In this document: in pieces, positions 6,697 to 8,408 of the stretch | Numbering within the stretch: position 1 is the first letter of the stretch | Layout: every line of letters starts with the position of its first letter | Assembly (NCBI GenBank): GCA_946611495.1 | Contig: CAMODR010000039.1 | Span: 1 to 8,408, forward strand | DNA length: 8,408 nt | Origin: an uncultured Methanobrevibacter sp. | GTDB lineage: Archaea; Methanobacteriota; Methanobacteria; Methanobacteriales; Methanobacteriaceae | Reading direction: 5' to 3' | The notes under the pieces: model-generated | The model's database searches: none | The model's input: only the letters and a program-made list of their open reading frames with translations | What the model was told of the DNA's origin: nothing | Translations under genes and position numbers: made by a program

Positions 6697-6882
6697 TAAT
6701 TTTTTTAGTCAAAATAAAAGTATTCTTATAACTTTATACTTAAAAAGAATAAGATTATATTAAAATAAGAAAAAATCATTAACTTTAATTTATATAACCG
6801 ATTAATAAAGAAAATAGCGAAAAATGATTTAAGAAAAAACAGAAAAAAAACTAAAAAATAGAATAAAATAATAAAAGAAAAT

Positions 6883-6928
6883 AGAAAAAATAAAAAAAGA
6901 ATGTAAATTGCCTATAAGAACAATTTAC
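6883..6928 (-). terminator. Hairpin over the ggr stop codon plus T-runs
   Basis: Minus-strand arms GTAAATTG (6921-6928) and CAATTTAC (6903-6910) form a perfect eight-base stem with a ten-base loop. The TAG stop lies in the loop and the first arm encodes the last residues of the protein. The second arm is followed by ATTC and then T7 (6892-6898) and more T-runs. It looks like a bacterial-style intrinsic terminator, unusual for Archaea, where hairpins are not required. Confidence 0.55.
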
Positions 6929-8102
6929 CTAATTTTAAAGCTGCTTTTGGTTGAACTTTAATTAAAGCTTTTACAAGCTCGGTTGTACTGATTTTACTGA
7001 ATTCCATACCTTGGAAAGCATGAGCGATACTGTTTAACTCTTCATCGCTTAAAGTCCATAAGTAATCACATACTTTGGAATATTTTTCCATGTCGTGACC
7101 CATTTCGTCATCGACCATTTTTGCATACTTCTTAAGGAATTTTTTAGAGTAATCTCCAGCTTTAATAGCTTCAGCAGCTACTTCACCAGCAAATCTTCCT
7201 CCCATCATACCGCTAGTGATTCCTCCACCGGTTAATGGGTTTACTTGGCTTGCTGCATCTCCACAGAGTAAAATGTTGTCTCCATACATTTCCTTTACAA
7301 GTCCACCTACAGGGTCTCCACCTACATTCAATTCAACAGCTTGAGCATCTTTAGTAGCATAACAGTTATCAACTGCATCAACTAAGTATTCATAAGCGGA
7401 TTTATCTCCAGCAAAATCAGGAATAATAGCTAAACCTGCGTTTACGATGTCATCACCTTTAGGGAATAACCAGAAGTATCCTCCAGGAGCTACACTACCG
7501 AAGTAGAACTCAAGAACATCGCTTCTTTGCATTTTAGCGTTACACATTTCAAATTGAATACCTGATTCCATATGTTTAGGTTTGGTGTAAGCTTTTAATC
7601 CTGCCCATTTAGCTACATGGGATTCAGGACCATCTGCACCAATGATTATTTTAGCATTAATATCGAAGGTTTCACCCATAGATTCACAAGTTACAGTGAA
7701 AGTTCCATCATCTTCTCTTTTAAGACCTTTTGCTTGGGTTTTGATTTTAATTTCTGCACCTTCTCTTCCAGCTTCCATAGCCATATGCTTATCGAAAACT
7801 TTTCTCTCAAGGATGTAACCTGCTTCAGGTAATTCAACAACATCATTAGTGAGCCATACATCAGTTCCATCAGGAGCAACTAATCTTACACCTTCAATTT
7901 CTCTTGTAACCCAATGAGGATCCATTTCAAGGTCTAATTTTTGGAAGGTCTGTTTAGAAACACCTTCTGCACATCTTTTTGGAGCACCAATTTCAGATTT
8001 CTTATCCATAAGAATAACGTCTGCTCCACCTTTTGCAGCAAATCTAGCTGCAGTAGAACCAGCAGGTCCTGCACCAATAACTAATACATCAGTTTTAATC
8101 AT
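6912..8102 (-). CDS. Geranylgeranyl reductase (digeranylgeranylglycerophospholipid reductase)
   Basis: FAD-dependent enzyme that saturates the double bonds of geranylgeranyl chains in archaeal ether-lipid precursors, likely at the inner face of the membrane; 396 residues, normal for the family. Seen: dinucleotide-binding GAGPAGS (10-16), an acidic residue at the end of the next strand (D33), the conserved cysteine motif KRCAEGVS (C44), the FAD-binding GADGPESHVAKWAG (155-168), GGYFWLFPKGDD (207-218) and the second FAD motif LLCGDAASQVNPLTGGGI (278-295). The C-terminal third is helical and basic near the end, with no clear membrane helix. ATG 8102 has AAGGAAG (8110-8116) seven bases upstream. 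It lies 35 bases after the ferredoxin gene with no terminator between, so the two are probably co-transcribed and the ferredoxin is the likely electron donor, as reported for an adjacent pair in Methanosarcina acetivorans. Exact lipid substrate is inferred from the family. Confidence 0.95.
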   Translation of the reverse strand: MIKTDVLVIGAGPAGSTAARFAAKGGADVILMDKKSEIGAPKRCAEGVSKQTFQKLDLEMDPHWVTREIEGVRLVAPDGTDVWLTNDVVELPEAGYILERKVFDKHMAMEAGREGAEIKIKTQAKGLKREDDGTFTVTCESMGETFDINAKIIIGADGPESHVAKWAGLKAYTKPKHMESGIQFEMCNAKMQRSDVLEFYFGSVAPGGYFWLFPKGDDIVNAGLAIIPDFAGDKSAYEYLVDAVDNCYATKDAQAVELNVGGDPVGGLVKEMYGDNILLCGDAASQVNPLTGGGITSGMMGGRFAGEVAAEAIKAGDYSKKFLKKYAKMVDDEMGHDMEKYSKVCDYLWTLSDEELNSIAHAFQGMEFSKISTTELVKALIKVQPKAALKLGKLFL

Positions 8103-8137
8103 GATAATACTTCCTTAAATATAGTCTATTCAAATAA

Positions 8138-8302
8138 TTATTCTTCCATTTCTAATGCTGCTAAAGGACATGCTTTAACACAGATTCCACAATCATTACA
8201 GTCATCAGAGAAAACTAAAGCTGTTTCTTTTACTTCAATACAGTTTCTTATGCATACTCCTGCACAGCAACCGCAGTATGAACACCAATCTTTTACTATC
8301 AT
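8138..8302 (-). CDS. Small cysteine-rich 2[4Fe-4S]-type ferredoxin, probable electron donor to geranylgeranyl reductase
   Basis: A 54-residue protein with ten cysteines. The C-terminal half has the classic spacing C35-x2-C38-x2-C41-x3-C45-P46. The N-terminal half fits the same pattern with C7, C10, C13 and C17, but Ile replaces the usual proline after the fourth cysteine, and extra cysteines lie at C12 and C21. Two [4Fe-4S] clusters are expected; the extra cysteines might give a different ligand choice. No signal peptide or membrane segment. The ATG at 8302 has GGAGA (8309-8313) six bases upstream, and the frame ends at TAA 8138-8140. Its place directly before the lipid reductase suggests a dedicated partner carrying low-potential electrons to that enzyme's FAD. 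The family call is firm; the partner role is inferred from position and from the Methanosarcina pair. Confidence 0.93.
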   Translation of the reverse strand: MIVKDWCSYCGCCAGVCIRNCIEVKETALVFSDDCNDCGICVKACPLAALEMEE

Positions 8303-8322
8303 AATAAATCTCCAAATATTAA

Positions 8323-8359
8323 ATTATAAATTAAAAAACCAAATTAATATTATAAATTA
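8323..8359 (-). promoter_or_regulatory. Candidate promoter of the ferredoxin-ggr unit with duplicated TATA-like 11-mer
   Basis: The 11-mer attataaatta (taatttataat on the minus strand) occurs at 8323-8333 and again at 8349-8359. The distal copy would place a start near 8329, leaving a leader of about 26 bases containing the GGAGA site. The proximal copy is too close to the ATG for normal spacing. The remaining bases to the window end (8360-8408) are A/T-rich with no gene visible. Confidence 0.35.
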
Positions 8360-8408
8360 ATTCATTTTAAAATATTTTAAAATAAAACTCTAAAATTAAA
8401 ACAAATAA

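Larger units (their letters stand above)
6598..6882. other. Intergenic stretch between ggr and galE, no gene seen
   Basis: The gap between galE and ggr is 314 bases. I find no open frame with a ribosome binding site on either strand. It holds the galE promoter candidate, a seven-base inverted repeat (6676-6696), an isolated TATA-like sequence (6788-6800) with no gene behind it, and T-runs on the minus strand downstream of ggr. Confidence 0.6.

Noticed and set aside
6788..6800. TATA-like sequence (tttatataac) as promoter of a small RNA
   Set aside because: No structured region, open frame or conserved signal follows on either strand; an isolated TATA-like word is expected in DNA this rich in A and T.

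Overview
The window looks like a chromosomal piece of a methanogenic archaeon of the order Methanobacteriales, most like Methanobrevibacter. This rests on very low GC content, A/T-only intergenic stretches, archaeal TATA (box A)-like elements, ribosome binding sites of the GGTG/AAGGTG type, a gene for reducing archaeal isoprenoid lipid chains, and a NifH-like protein resembling the F430-biosynthesis reductase CfbC. The genus is an inference from style and gene content.

All seven protein genes lie on the minus strand, so transcription runs from the right edge to the left. In that order they are: a small 2[4Fe-4S]-type ferredoxin (8138-8302) and, 35 bases on, geranylgeranyl reductase (6912-8102); a 314-base gap; a UDP-glucose 4-epimerase, galE (5623-6597); an unrecognised protein with an alpha/beta head, coiled coil, small domain and long acidic tail (4064-5449); a 292-base A/T-rich gap; purF (2332-3771); a U32-family protein (929-2191); and a CfbC/NifH-like ATPase running off the left edge (1-794).

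Only the ferredoxin-reductase pair looks like a functional operon: the ferredoxin probably supplies electrons for saturating membrane lipid chains. The other genes serve unrelated jobs (cell-surface sugar nucleotides, purine synthesis, probable RNA modification, F430 synthesis), and most have their own candidate promoter and a T-rich 3' region. No mobile element, CRISPR array, tRNA or rRNA was seen.

Four points deserve a second look. Hairpins straddle the stop codons of ggr, galE and the unrecognised gene, each followed by a T-run, with a weaker one at purF. A degenerate ~42-base element is repeated at a 62-base period in front of the cfbC-like gene, each copy holding a TATA-like stretch. The acidic-tailed protein fits no family I recognise. 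The ferredoxin has ten cysteines in 54 residues. Several starts were revised from ribosome binding sites: the U32 gene and the unrecognised gene start internally to their longest open frames, and purF starts at TTG.
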